From the NCBI GenBank assembly GCA_014526335.1, contig JACTAT010000049.1, positions 682,001 through 746,000 on the forward strand: DNA of 64,000 nucleotides, in the 5' to 3' direction. The notes under the pieces were generated by a model that was given only the letters and a program-made list of their open reading frames with translations, was not told the DNA's origin and did no database searches. Shown piece after piece: positions 1 through 11,263 of this stretch. The stretch's first letter is position 1, and each line of letters opens with the position of its first letter. The position numbers were made by a program, and so were the translations under genes. Source of the DNA: Chrysaora quinquecirrha (Eukaryota > Cnidaria > Scyphozoa > Semaeostomeae > Pelagiidae).

Positions 1-759
1 ACCACCCTTATAGGACATGATGTTTGCTATGTCTTTTGATAAAATGAATCTCAATACGCATAAATGCTTGATTTTTCATGCAATCTGATGATTTCGTTGT
101 TTTTCGGGCATTTTGTAAGTTTGGGATTGGTTTGGGCTGAATGACCACCCTTATAGGACATGATGTTTGTTATGTATTTTGATAAAATGAACATCAATAC
201 GCATAAACGCTTGATTTTTCATGCAATCTGATGATTTCGTTGTTTTTCGGGCATTTCGTAAGTTTGGGGTTGGTTTGGGCTGCATGACCACCCTTATAGG
301 ACATGATGTTTGCAATGTATTTTGATAAAATGAACCTCAATACGCATAGACGCTTGATTTTTCATGCAATCTGATGATTTCGTTGTTTTTCGGGCATTTT
401 GTAAGTTTGGGGTTGGTTTGGGCTGCATGACCAACCTTATAGGACATGATGTTTGCTATGTATTTTGATAAAATGAACCTCAATACGCATAAACGGTTGA
501 TTTTTCATGCAATCTGATGATTTCGTTGTTTTTCGGGCATTTTGTAAGTTTGGGGTTGGTTTGGGCTGCATGACGACCCTTATAGGACATGATGTTTGCT
601 ATTTATTTTGATAAAATGAACCTCAATACGCATAAACGCTTGATTTTTCATGCAATCTGATGATTTCGTTGTTTTTCGGGCATGTTGTAAGTTTGGGGTT
701 GGTTTGGGCTGCATGACCACCCTTATAGGACATGATGTTTGCTATGTATTTTGATAAAA
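1..759. repeat. 143-bp tandem satellite, about 5.3 copies
   Basis: The motif beginning ACCACCCTTATAGGAC recurs at 1, 144, 287, 430, 573 and 716, an exact 143-bp period. Units differ by a few substitutions only. The last unit is cut off at about 759, where unrelated sequence starts. The array runs off the left window edge, so its true size is unknown. No unit carries a long reading frame. Confidence 0.97.
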
Positions 760-1090
760 GGCGGGATTTGTCCTGAAAACTTGAAAAAAGCGTGCGAGCT
801 TTTTATGTTTCGTGCAAGGGCTTTGCTATCACTTTGTCTGTTCAGATTATAACAGCCTGAGAACCCGTGTGAGTTGATGCATAAAAAACAATGTTAATTT
901 GATTGATTATTTGGAAAAAAATACCTTCAAAATTTGTTATTTCTGCAACTTCAGTCCAAAAATTGGCAGCATATTCTCTGTTACAATTTCTGACGTCTTT
1001 ATGATTCCATAGCGCAGGGCGTTATTTCAATTTTATTATCAACAGATCGATTGCTAGCCAGCGCTTGTAACTCATTTAGCTGCTAACTAA
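760..1090. other. Stretch with no recognisable feature
   Basis: Unique AT-rich sequence between the satellite and the first weak reading frame. I see no coding, RNA or repeat signal. Confidence 0.5.
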
Positions 1091-1342
1091 CTAGCTTTCT
1101 CGCATGAACAAGCTCGGAAAAGTTGGCAGCCGAGAGCGCCAAGGGATATACAGTATATGAAATTTTGTTGCACGCGCCTGCAAGCACTTGCAACAGATTG
1201 TACAGTGTGAATCAAGCCCTACAATTTCCTCGCAATTTGCTCCCTGAGATCTGCAAAAGTGAATCATTCCTCCATTTACGCAAGTGCCAAAGTTAGTCAC
1301 CAAAATAGCAGCAATCAATGAAATGGAAATTTGAAATACCAC
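1091..1342 (-). CDS. Possible small secreted cysteine-rich peptide (hypothetical)
   Basis: An 83-residue frame on the minus strand. It starts with a hydrophobic segment that resembles a signal peptide (residues 5-20) and continues with seven cysteines in residues 20-54, including a CTICCKC cluster. The cysteines stop after residue 54 and the tail looks non-coding, so an exon end near 1180 is possible. I do not recognise a family. The frame is short, there is no second exon I can join, and it may be chance. Confidence 0.2.
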   Translation of the reverse strand: MVFQISISLIAAILVTNFGTCVNGGMIHFCRSQGANCEEIVGLDSHCTICCKCLQARATKFHILYIPWRSRLPTFPSLFMRES

Positions 1343-1672
1343 ATATATGGCAACGGGGTCTCCGCTACTCCAACTGTAAAAAGTTTTCTGGGGCGCCGCA
1401 ATTTTGACCCTTGGTCAGTGCAGGTAAAAGTTATAGGAACACCTTGTGTACAAACATAACAAAAGTAGAAAAAAGACAAAATTTCAGAGCGTTATCATAA
1501 ATGGACCACTAAAATAAGCACCGGCAGAAATCAACACATAAGGAAAAACGTGCACTACATAAAACAGTCTTAAATCACGATGAGTAAAGAAAACTAAACG
1601 ATAAAAAAATAAAGCAACGACACATGAATAAAGAGCAGCAAATAAAGCAAATTTTCAAGAATAGAATATTAA

Positions 1673-1935
1673 TCAGTCTTCCATATCATAATCTCTTTCC
1701 TCTTCATCTGATGAGTCATCGTCTGAAGAGCATATATCATTTATGTTGCTCGGGAAGTCGGAATCAGCTGTCTCTTCACACACTTCTACGGCTTCAACGT
1801 CAGGGCAGAGAGAAAACCAGTAGCTGCCAAGTCTAAGTTGTCTTGCACAGAATGCCTTTCCTTTTCTGATAATCGCCTTTTTCCCTTCCGCTATCTCGTC
1901 GGAGTCGGAAATCTTCATTGAAGCATATCGCTTCT
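1673..1935 (-). CDS. Probable terminal exon with acidic tail (unknown protein)
   Basis: The minus-strand frame is preceded by a strong acceptor (a pyrimidine-rich run ending in ACTATAG, with the exon starting at 1935). It stays open in phase 0 to a stop at 1673. The last 20 or so residues are a dense Asp/Ser/Glu run (SSDDDSSDEEERDYD), as is common at the C terminus of nuclear proteins. It lies about 280 bases downstream of the KDZ transposase fragment on the same strand. I could not find a phase-compatible donor that joins the two, so it may be a separate gene. No domain recognised. Confidence 0.35.
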
Positions 1936-2213
1936 ATAGTTGTAGGGAGAGAAGGGCAATTAATGCTGTGTTCTGTATGATTTGTGCAAACATACAACAA
2001 AAGAAAAAAGGAAGCAATACTAACAGTTTCACTTTCAAAAGTAACATTTTGACGGCCTGCTCAGTCAACTTGGTCACGTGTTTCTATAAAGATAATGAGA
2101 CTCGTCAGACATTATATGCAAAATAACAAAATCATTTCCAAAATACAGGAAAATTATGTATCAAATATTCAGGGACAAAAGCAAATCAGGCAACCTTCAA
2201 CTTCCTTCAGAGT

Positions 2214-3978
2214 TCATTCGAGTTTTGGTATCATACGATCTTTGTAAAAGAACATGTAGTTTTTCATCTCTTTGTTGATGAGTAAGAGTTCTTCATTTAG
2301 ACGCTGAAGGGTTACGTGCATCACAAGAACGATATGTTTTGATTCACCAGGAATAGTTCCTAGAAAATGGACCAAATTCAATTTAAAACACATCTCATCG
2401 CACATTAATACTTCAATTGATCGCATTATTAAAGAGCACCATTAACTAGGGTATCCGTCGCAAAAATTGTTTCTAGACATGAATAAAGATACAGCACAAT
2501 CAATTTACATCAGTCACATTGAACCACGAGTAATTAATACAGCTTTCATTTGCTGTTTTTTTCATCAACCAAAAATACTTTACCTTCAGCTTGTATAGTA
2601 TTATCCAACTTCCATGGATATTTGCAGGATGTACAGACATCTTCAGTAAGCTTTTCTCCACTTAACGGGTACAAAATGGAACTGTTGCTGTTATAATCTG
2701 CAATATAATCTTTCAACAAACTTTTCTGCTTGGAAATTTTAATGCGAATTTTTCTTCGTTTTTTACTGCTATCTGGAAAAACAAGAGCAACCATTATTAG
2801 AATAACTTGCAAGACTGCGGTGCCACAAAAAAGGTCTATCTAGTTAAGAGCAAAATATATTGCAACATTCATAACGGACCTGCTAGTTTACTGAGGTTGG
2901 CAGACAGATGATGAATGGAATTCACAGTCGCCTCTATACATTGCTCGTGGAGGTCTCGCAGCTTCCCATAAAGGGAGGTGAGAGTTTCAATGGAAATTCG
3001 ATCTGCAGACTTCCGGTGATTAGAATTCAGTTGCTTGTACATTGACTGGAGCTTTTCGACTGGCTTTGACAGGTAGGCTACTTTTAGCAGATTGATATTC
3101 AACAAAACCACTCAGATACTGTGCATGAATGTTGTGACAGCTGTGGCAATTTGTCTTTTTCTGACAATGCTATATACAGTAGTGGTAGTTCTTCATCAGA
3201 TTTTATTTTCAGAGGAGTTGAAACGTTGCTAGAAACTGAAGAAGAAGAAAACTTGTCGTTCTTCCCAACTGACATACCTCAACTGACAGCAAACAAAGAC
3301 AGTTTTACATACACGAATCTACCTGCAGCATCCAACACAGCCTTTTTTCTCCATTTTTTGAAGATCTGCTGGCTGGTTCTTAGGTCATATTCTACAATTT
3401 TGGCGTCTAGCTCCTTCTTAACTTTGACTTTCTTTTTATTATAAGTCTGTTTCAGGAAAGAACAATAAGATTACAAATTTTTTTTAACTTCTTTATGTGA
3501 AGTTCTCAGGGCAAAAGGACATTGACATTGCAGTGTATACTACCAGAGCAAAGCTATCCTCAATAGCAAACAAAAAATGATTTTTTTTTTATTTGTTTGC
3601 ATGTACATTGACCTTCAATTTATAGGAAACTACCTGTCTGAATCTTTTGTAAAGATCTTCTAAAATCTTTCTTTTATTCCAGGCCAGAGCATGCTCTGTG
3701 ATAACCTCGCTTCTTCCTACAAGCAAAAATCGTTCCCAGCATTGAAAAGTTATGTAGTTCCTGGTAAATCTAAGTTCATTCACTCTCTTCTTCAACAAAC
3801 GAAGCAAAACCTGCATTATCTACCAACGCAGATTGGCTAGTTTAGCAAGAGCTCACTCACCCTCTGGCAGCATATACTTGGTTGTGGCACCCACTCTGGA
3901 TAGGTAACTGAAAATCAACTCGTCTTCTTCTCCAGCCGTATATCCTGATCCATCAGACCAGAGACCACCAAATGGAAT
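2214..3978 (-). CDS. KDZ-type (Kyakuja/Dileera/Zisupton) transposase, C-terminal part in seven exons
   Basis: Seven exons can be joined on the minus strand: 3978-3861, 3716-3634, 3446-3323, 3277-3120, about 3063-2880, 2772-2584 and 2359-2214. All six junctions use GT/AG and keep the reading phase, giving about 333 residues up to a stop at 2214. The first exon contains SDGSGYTAGEEDELIFSYL, which resembles the conserved GLTDGEGxERLWSYL block of KDZ transposases. It is followed by long helices, a LLKDYIADYN block with a later PW pair, and a C-terminal EELLLINKEMKNYMFFYKD helix, as in that family. The catalytic N-terminal half would lie above 3978; I cannot find it, because a tRNA-like gene and a LINE occupy that side. 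The part I see has no internal stop. The exon 5 acceptor is the least certain boundary. Confidence 0.72.
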
Positions 3979-4111
3979 CTACAACGGAATGAGCAACATC
4001 ACTTGAATATAGCTGATATCCACAAGATAGATGTATCGCATCTACAGAATATCATGGTAAAAACGTTAACACATCAGGTCTGCAGCCTAACAGTTGTCAT
4101 CAACAGATTTC

Positions 4112-4184
4112 AATACTCAGTGGGATTCGAACCCACATCTGACTTCATGAAGAAAGTCGGTTCTGGCCATTGAACTACGAGCAT
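4112..4184 (-). tRNA. tRNA-like gene or tRNA pseudogene, anticodon unclear
   Basis: The minus strand folds into a full cloverleaf. It has a 7-bp acceptor stem (ATGCTCG with TGAGTAT, two G-U pairs), a 4-bp D stem (GTTC/GAAC), a 5-bp anticodon stem (GACTT/AAGTC) and a 5-bp T stem (GTGGG/CCCAC) around TTCGAAT. Box A-like TAGTTCAATGG and a perfect box B GGTTCGAATCC are present. The anticodon loop is TCTTCATG, eight bases instead of seven, so the anticodon cannot be assigned and the copy may be a pseudogene or a SINE head. No CCA is encoded, as expected in eukaryotes. Confidence 0.6.
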
Positions 4185-4253
4185 GTTTTGAAGCAATGAT
4201 GATGTTGGATAATAATGATAGAAGGTTGACAAACTTGATTTGTTGATTTTTTA

Positions 4254-4543
4254 TTGGATAAACAGGAACAGTACAGCCTGAAAACATCGATTCATATTTT
4301 TGACGTTAAAGAGGAAGAGTCTGAAAACTGCGAAGAGTTATGCATAAATGTTTTAAAAGAATGTTCGGGGTCGAAGTCAAGCCTGAAGAAATCAAAATCG
4401 TCCACAGAGATGGTAGAGTACAAAATGATAAAACGTGTGCCATATTGGTTAAGTTCCTCTCCCAAAAAACGAAGGTAAGGGTGATGCGTAAGAAAAAGGA
4501 AGCCAACAACATTAATAAAAAGAAGATCTGGCGGAAGGGATAA
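4254..4543 (+). pseudogene. LINE ORF1-like protein fragment (L1/Tx1 type)
   Basis: Two overlapping frames join through one frameshift near 4340-4370. They read as the RNA-binding C-terminal half of an L1-type ORF1 protein (Transposase_22-like): a segment VEVKPEEIKIVHRDGR followed by AILVKFLSQKTKVRVM and a lysine-rich stretch. This matches the usual pattern of an HR-G motif, then a beta strand, then KxKxxVMxxKK. It lies 320 bases upstream of an endonuclease/RT region in the same direction, as ORF1 does in L1 elements. The N-terminal coiled coil is missing. The assignment is by eye. Confidence 0.5.
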
Positions 4544-4865
4544 AGAAATTGGTTAATTATATTTATGACAGCAAAGAGTTGAGAAGGTCTGGACGATTGA
4601 CAGTAAAATTTAATTTAAAATGTTAGGTTATCCTCGTGTGCATGAAATCGGGACCTATACTGATTTCGATAATCTTACTAATAAAATAACACCTCACTAG
4701 GTTTTTGGCCGAGATGGGAACAAATATGGTCACTTAACCACTCGGGATGAGATTTTTGCCAAAAGGAACTCCAAGGAAATTAATTGCCAGACTTTAAGAA
4801 ACTGCGTCTGAAATTTTAACGGTTTTAGGAGCTCAAGGGTTCAACATATCAAGCAAACTGGCTCC

Positions 4866-6815
4866 AAATTCTTCTTGAATATTGTGGAAAATAATTATCT
4901 GGTCTGTTTCTCTGAAACATGGAGAGATAAAAATGATCTCTCTCTATTCAATTTTGATTCAGAATTTACAGAATTTCATGCATTAGGCTATAGAAATCAT
5001 TTGTCTGGTAGGTCATCGGGGAGTTTGTCCCTACTTGTTCAAAAATCAGTCCTTAGCAATGTCTCAATCGTGCTCTCTGATAGCTATCGTTTTTGGTGTC
5101 GGGTAAAAATGAATGATTACCTTTGGGAATCAGATTTATTTATTTGCTTTCTTTACATTCCGCCTTATAGCTCTACTTTACTAAGGTCTGGACAATCTCT
5201 GTCTTTTGAAAAATAACAGTCGCAATGTCCTTTCTATGAACGAGTTGGGTGGGTTCTTTTATGTGGGGATTTCAATCCCAGAACACACACTGCAAATGAT
5301 TTCATTGAAAATGATGAGGTTGATGAATTTTTACCTCTTGACATAAGTTACGAACCAGATCATCAATTTGAAAAAAGAATTAACAAAGACGCCAGTACTG
5401 TTAACATAAACGGAACCGCTTTCATTGATTTTTGTAAAATGTCTGGGTTCAGCATTCTTAATGGGCGTATCATTAAAGAAACTTCTAGCAATTTCTCTTG
5501 TTTCACAAGAAATGGCAATAGTGATGTAGATTATGTATTTTAAGAGAAGAGAATTTCAAAATTGTTGAGAGATTACGCTTAGGGGAAATATGTGAGCTAT
5601 CCAATCATAGTCCCATTGAGATATCTTTGAAATTTCCCCTAAGCAGAAATCCCATAGCCGAAAATCAAAGTGTTAATGCTGTTTCTTTACCTCTATCTCC
5701 AAATGATAAACTTATGAAATATTACAATAAGCAATTCTATATTAATGATGACATTCCCCTGGAAAACTTAACTGTTGAACTGAGGGAGATGAAATTAAAG
5801 GCTTTTTAGAAAATGTTAGTGTGCAACTGGATGACGATAGGGTTAATGCTGAAACAATTATAAATACGTTAGGGTCTAAAATGATAGAATTATCGGAAAA
5901 TCATCTATGATCGAAAATGATTTTCGTCAATAAAGTTTCTTAAAGCAAACACAAATGTCCCTGGTTTGATAATGAATGTAAAAGCACTAAATCATTGTTA
6001 AACAAGGCAAGAAAATCCTATCAAGCGGCTCTAAAACACTCTAGAGATTTCTTTACCTTTAGAATCAATTAATTTAAGTCAGCATATTTTGAGCAGCGTA
6101 GGTCCTATAAGAAATTATTGAAATTGAAGCGTGAAATTGAAATTTAATTATTGAAGTTTCCTGATGCTGAAAAAATGAAACTTTGGGAGTTGAGAGGTAA
6201 AGAACCTAAGATCTTTTGGAAGAAATTGAAAAATAATAATGTCAGTACACAGCTTGATTTTACTAATGATGAACTTCGTGAATACTTTTCTAAACTTTTG
6301 AATTCTAATTCTACACTAACACTAATGCCATTTCAAACAGTGAAATTGTACATCCTGCTCTCCCTCTTGACACCCTAACACAGGAACTGATTCAGGAACT
6401 CCTAAATTCTGATATTACTTTCGATGAAGTTTAAAACATGTGTAAAAAAACTTAAGAACGGAAAGGCGGCAGGGTTTGATATGTTGAGCGCTGAACTTCT
6501 AAAGAATCTTAATGGTAGATTCCTACAGGTATTTACGAAATTCTTCAACAAAATCCTCTACTCTGATATGTGGGAATTATTGTACTAATTTTCAAAGGCG
6601 GTGATAAATCGGATTTAAATAATTACCGAGGCATCACATTGCTGAGCATATTTGGCAAATTTGTCCTTGGAATTCTTTTGGAAAGGCTAAACTCTATGAC
6701 CTCCCATAACTCAATTGTCGAGGAAAATCAAATTTGATTCAGAAAAGGGTATCAAACTTCCGATCATGTTTTAACTCTGCAAGCTCTTATAGATACAACG
6801 TTCGAAAAAAGAAAG
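4866..6815 (+). pseudogene. LINE ORF2: apurinic-type endonuclease plus partial reverse transcriptase, heavily mutated
   Basis: The translation passes through many stops and frameshifts but keeps recognisable blocks. From 4870 there is an endonuclease/exonuclease/phosphatase fold: CFSETWRDK, a later YIPPYSS, then LLCGDFNPRT near 5250 and SDVDYVF near 5530. From about 6430 an RT N-terminal region follows: KLKNGKAAGFDMLSAELLK, NYRGITLLSIFGKF and FRKGYQTSDHVLTLQ. The RT ends before the YADD box, and from about 6815 the sequence reads as a different protein, so the element is truncated at 3'. A YADD-containing fragment of similar character lies at 17.9-18.8 kb and could be the same family. Non-functional. 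Confidence 0.75.
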
Positions 6816-7351
6816 GGGTCCTTGTCGACAGGGAGTGATCATGGTATGAAAAAATTTTTGTAGGAATGTATATGATTGAGAACAGGGGTGCCGACAGGGG
6901 AAGCATTATCACTGGTTCATCAGTCCTTAACAGTCATGTACAACGTTCACATTGTGATATTTACTGTGGTGTGCTTGTATTTTAAGCAAGGTTGTTTGAA
7001 AAAATGGAGAATGATAGCATCCTTGACCCAATGAACAACAGAAAATTATTTTGCCTTCACTATGTCTTTTTACCCCGAATCAACAAGCCACTGGAGGAAT
7101 TTGTTACACAGATGAATAATCACCCATTATCAACGGGGAGAAATCTGTCCCCAAGGCAAATGTTGGGGCAAGGCATGCTGGAAAACATAAATTCTGGTGA
7201 TACAGCAATTGAGAGCTGTAGGATTGATCCAAATGCAGCGGGCGCCTTGAAGGATATAGATTATCAAGTCAATTTAGATAATCCAAATCCCAAAATAACA
7301 GAAAAAGGAATGCAGTTTTTGCCAGATCCACTACAGGATGATGGTCGTTGA
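6816..7351 (+). pseudogene. Integrase-core-like protein fragment (family common in animal repeats)
   Basis: From about 6820, through two early stops and a frameshift near 6985, the frame reads as the C-terminal part of an integrase-like protein often found in cnidarian, mollusc and fish genomes. Features are a block with RG...GSSVLNS (usually RGSFITGSSVHNQRIERLW), then LFEKMENDSILDP, FCLHYVFLPRINK, a LEEFV block, and STGRNLSPRQM. The second half, from 6992 to the stop at 7351, is open. Several residues conserved in intact members are changed (HNQRIERLW is replaced by LNSHVQRSH). The upstream catalytic part is absent. The fragment directly abuts the LINE RT, so one was inserted into or recombined with the other. 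Confidence 0.6.
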
Positions 7352-9985
7352 GGAGTAGCGTTATATAATGAATGTTTGAGGATTATACGAGGTTGAGTGA
7401 TGAAACTGCCTCCCAGAGAGAACTTCCTCTGCATGAAATTCCCACTATATTCCATCACGTTTGGAGCATGTTCATATACTAAGTTATGAGTTATGCTGTA
7501 GATATAGAAAATTTATGAAAAATACAGTTCAACAAAGAGATGAGAGTCTTTCTTTTTATACAGCAGAACAGAACAACCAAAACTTGTCACTTATTTGAAC
7601 AAAACTTAAGAAATATATTTATTACTTGAAACTCCACTTTTCTCACTCTGTCAAAACAAAATCATTGTGAATTCATTTTTGCTTAATGGACAAAAATTTT
7701 TTATATCTAATGGATGTTTGGGGGAAGGGCCATGGTGACGGCACCTTTATTGAAAGTTTTGGGGATTACGATAATTGAAATAAACTATGCTAAATATGCT
7801 AATGCATAGCCTAAACTTGTTGTTAACATTCACAAGATTTGCCTCCTGTCCTGACTGGTCAGCTTTTGCAGACGACCTGTGGTCTGTTTACCAGCGTCCC
7901 GACTCATCATGTTGAATGCTTTTCTGGCATGCCCATAAATTGTGGCTTTGCTGCTATACTGTGGATAAATTTTCAAAAATTTTACACAAGATACACCACC
8001 CATCTGTTACGGGGGTGCTATTTCTGTGGAGTGTTGAACAGTAACTTAATTCTTCTCTGCAATCTTCCTTTCTCCTCACTGATGATGAAACTCGCCACTG
8101 CACATCACCTTTCTTCGAATATGTAAGTTTTTTGCAGTGTGTTTGTTGGTGTTGTTACTGTGTTGTTGTCCTAATTTTTGTTTGCAAAAGCTTTTCTTAT
8201 TTCCTGAACTAACTGTCCATTTGAAACCGCATTTTATCTGCCTCATTCCAGAAGGGTAAAAAATAAAGCAAAGCTTTCTGGGAAAGCAAGGGATTATTAA
8301 CCCAGCTTTTTCGGAAAGCCAGGAATCACAAGACCAGCTTTTTTTGGAAAGCTGGGAAGGTCATTTGACAAGCTAAAAAGACAGGTAATATTTGGCTTGG
8401 CCATAAAAAATTTCTGAGCTTTCCTAGAGAGCTGGGAATACATTCCATTACAAACTGAAAGAAGACCCAACCTTCTTGGAAAAGCTTGGAACTGAATGCA
8501 TCGGAACTCAAATTGTCGAGAAATACAAATTTGTTAATGGCGTTGTGTGTCAAGTCATCCTTTCTTGTTTGAGGTAAGTCTATGGTTTTATTGCCTGTTT
8601 CTATTATTTTTCAACATTTCACTAAAAACTAATTTATTCTGCATAAGAACAATGAATAAGTAATTCTTGTAATTCACAGGCATCTAAATAGGCTTCTGAA
8701 CATATTTTGCCTAGGCCCGGCCTGCTCAAGGAACAGCAGAGTCCGTATCCACCTAACAGGCTACCATATCCACATATTTTACTCTGTCATGCCTGCAGGT
8801 ATATAGCCTTTTTGTTTAGGCAAAAGTCAAGAAGAGAATAAATTCATGTAGTTTCTCTTTCATAGCTTGCTAAGCCTAAGCAGCTACCACTAAGCACTGA
8901 GCTAAAATACGATATGAATTTTTTTCACAGTATTTGACCGGCAGCAGGTCAGGTTTAAGTGAAAACTAAATGACCTACAGTCTATATTACGAATGAGCGA
9001 ATGCAGATTGACATGAAGTTTATGCCTGAAATTTCTTCCATAATTTTTAGTGATTAAGAAGCGAAGATTCCTGACTTTTTTGGGAAGTCTAATTAGAAAA
9101 CTTCTGGATGGGAATAAGTAGTGAAAAGGTCACGAAAAAAAGTTAAGAAACACAGAATCCGGTTTGCTTGACTAACAGTTGAACAGATAACTGACAGTTG
9201 AACAGAACTTTGTGCAGACACTTAATTTTGAAGTTCAGACACTCTAATAGATTGCTCTGATTATATGCCAATCCATTGCTGTGATTATATGCCACTTCTC
9301 ATCATAATAGCAAATCACTGAATTTATTTTTGTGTCCTTCAACATGGCAACATATTTTTCATATTTGGTCAAAGTTTGTGAGTAAATAATTTTCGAGGAT
9401 ATCTCAAGACAAATTCTCCTTTCATCTGACATAATACCCCTGTTTTCCATGGTAATCTCTCGTCTGAATGACCTCAGTGCATGGTAACTTCAACTCTGTA
9501 ACTTCAATGTTCATCAGAGATCAAATTCAGGACTTGGGCACAAGAGCCATTCTGTCCTGTAGCTATATTCAGCTAGAAGATGGCCATCAATGCTGTAGAA
9601 GGGTAAGTATCGAAAATTAATTCTTCTTTCTTTCTGTATTAAACACACTTTCCGAGTCCAACAAAATATCGAATAATCAAACACGAACTTAATGGGGCCT
9701 TGATGAGCAGCATTATCTGTCTACCAAGGGTCATCTGTGTCCAAGAGATACATGGAAAAGTCTTCAGCCACCTGTTCTGAAGCTCACCGAAAACGGCTGT
9801 TGCAACGAACGGCCTAATCTTCCCACTCTGTATGAGGGTTCTACACAGCCTCTCATGACAGTGGCCAGAGCGTTTGTCAATAGCCTTTCGAGTCTGAGAG
9901 GGGTGGTCTTGATTAAGCAAATATATGTTGAACAACTTAATAAATCCAAAAATTAATAAAACTTTTTTGTTCTTTCCTTCTCTAG
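7352..9985. other. Long stretch without a recognisable gene
   Basis: About 2.6 kb of unique AT-rich sequence. At 8,260-8,560 a loose motif close to AGCTTTTT-GGAAAGC recurs several times and makes short imperfect hairpins. No reading frame here resembles a known domain, and the short ones lack splice or composition support. Confidence 0.5.
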
Positions 9986-10213
9986 TTCACTCTTCGCATT
10001 CCAAATAGAGCTACAGAAACAGTTTACGACTGCCATTTTATACCATGCAAAGAAGAATGGCAATTGACTACTGATGAAAAAAGCAAATTTGATAAATGCC
10101 GACAACAATTTCATGGCTTGTCATATGAACCATGCGAAATCAATGTTCATGGTTATTGTGGTGATCACAACCAACAGATCAAATTCATTTGTGAAAAAGA
10201 AAATATCAACCAA
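9986..10213 (+). CDS. Possible internal exon of an unknown cysteine/histidine-rich protein
   Basis: A pyrimidine-rich tract ending TTCTCTAG gives an acceptor with the exon start at 9986. The frame is open for 76 codons to a candidate donor CCAA|GTATACC at 10214. Both ends are phase 0. The peptide has paired Cys and His residues spread along it (CHFIPC, then CEINVHGYCGDH, then IKFIC), which suggests metal binding or disulfides, but I do not recognise the family. I could not identify flanking exons with confidence. A run with AATAAA signals follows near 10,490. Confidence 0.35.
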
Positions 10214-10715
10214 GTATACCATTTTTCAAGAAACAGGAAATATACTTTTTAAAGCAAAATATTGGACGGACTCAGAATACCTTCAGCAAATTTCAGCCAG
10301 ATATTGAGATCATTTAACATTGACTGTTTATGGTGCAGAAGCACTTGTACCGAATCATTTATGATTTTTAAATGTCTGGAATTTCTATTCGATTGGCAAC
10401 GGAATTCAGCATTTCCACCATACAAGTATCAAAAGCCTGTAAGGCCTGATCTATGGAGACTTTTTAATAGTCTATGAACAGCAAATAAATAAATTGAACT
10501 TTATAAAGTCAAACAGTTATATAATTTTTCTATATACTTTTAGGCTAGTTTATTTTTTCTCCAAAAAAATATCTTGAAAATATAAAATTCTCATATCTCT
10601 TGTCTCATATCTCTTAATTTGTTTCTAACTCAACATATAAATAAAATTGAAATAAAAAAATTATATATAAAATAGGAATCTAATTACTAGAATCACTACT
10701 AGAAAAAGCACAGAA

Positions 10716-11045
10716 TGAAAATTACTAGAATGACCAGCTCAACCGCTTTTGACAAAGATGAATTAGAATATGCTAGTTTCACAAGACGTACTAGACAAGC
10801 TAGACAGACTAGGAGTGATACGTTTTTTCAACTTTCTAGATTTGTCAGGAATTGCATTATTGCTAGTTTTCTCAGTAGCATAGAAAGAAAAGTGCAGAAT
10901 TAGAATTACTAGCATCACCAGTTCAAGCAGCTTTTCACAAAGACGAATTAGAATATGCTAGTTTCACTAAACGTACCAGACAAGCTAGACAGACTAGGAG
11001 TGACACGTTTTTTCAACTTTCTAGATTCGTCAGGAATTGCAGCAT
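10716..11045. repeat. Imperfect tandem duplication, about 185-bp offset
   Basis: The block running from GACAAAGATGAATTAGAATA to CTAGATTTGTCAGGAATTGC at 10,750-10,857 recurs about 185 bases further on with a few substitutions. The copies include a conserved CAAGCTAGACAGACTAGG core. No coding potential seen. Confidence 0.85.
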
Positions 11046-11263
11046 CACCAGTTTTCCCAGTAATTTGAAGTAGCATAGATAAAATAAAAATTCGAACAAA
11101 AACAGAAAAAAATAAAAAGGTAAAACTACTAATACTATTTAAATAACTAAACACATAACCTAAAATTAAACAAAAGGAAAGCAGGTTCTAAAAGCAAAGT
11201 AGCGAATTTCGAAAATAAAACTGCGATATAATTGTAAAAGGTAATAACATTTTAATATAAAAG

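Noticed and set aside
1..759. Possible hammerhead ribozyme in the 143-bp satellite (CTGATGA occurs in each unit)
   Set aside because: No GAAA box follows at a suitable distance on that strand and no stem II can be drawn.
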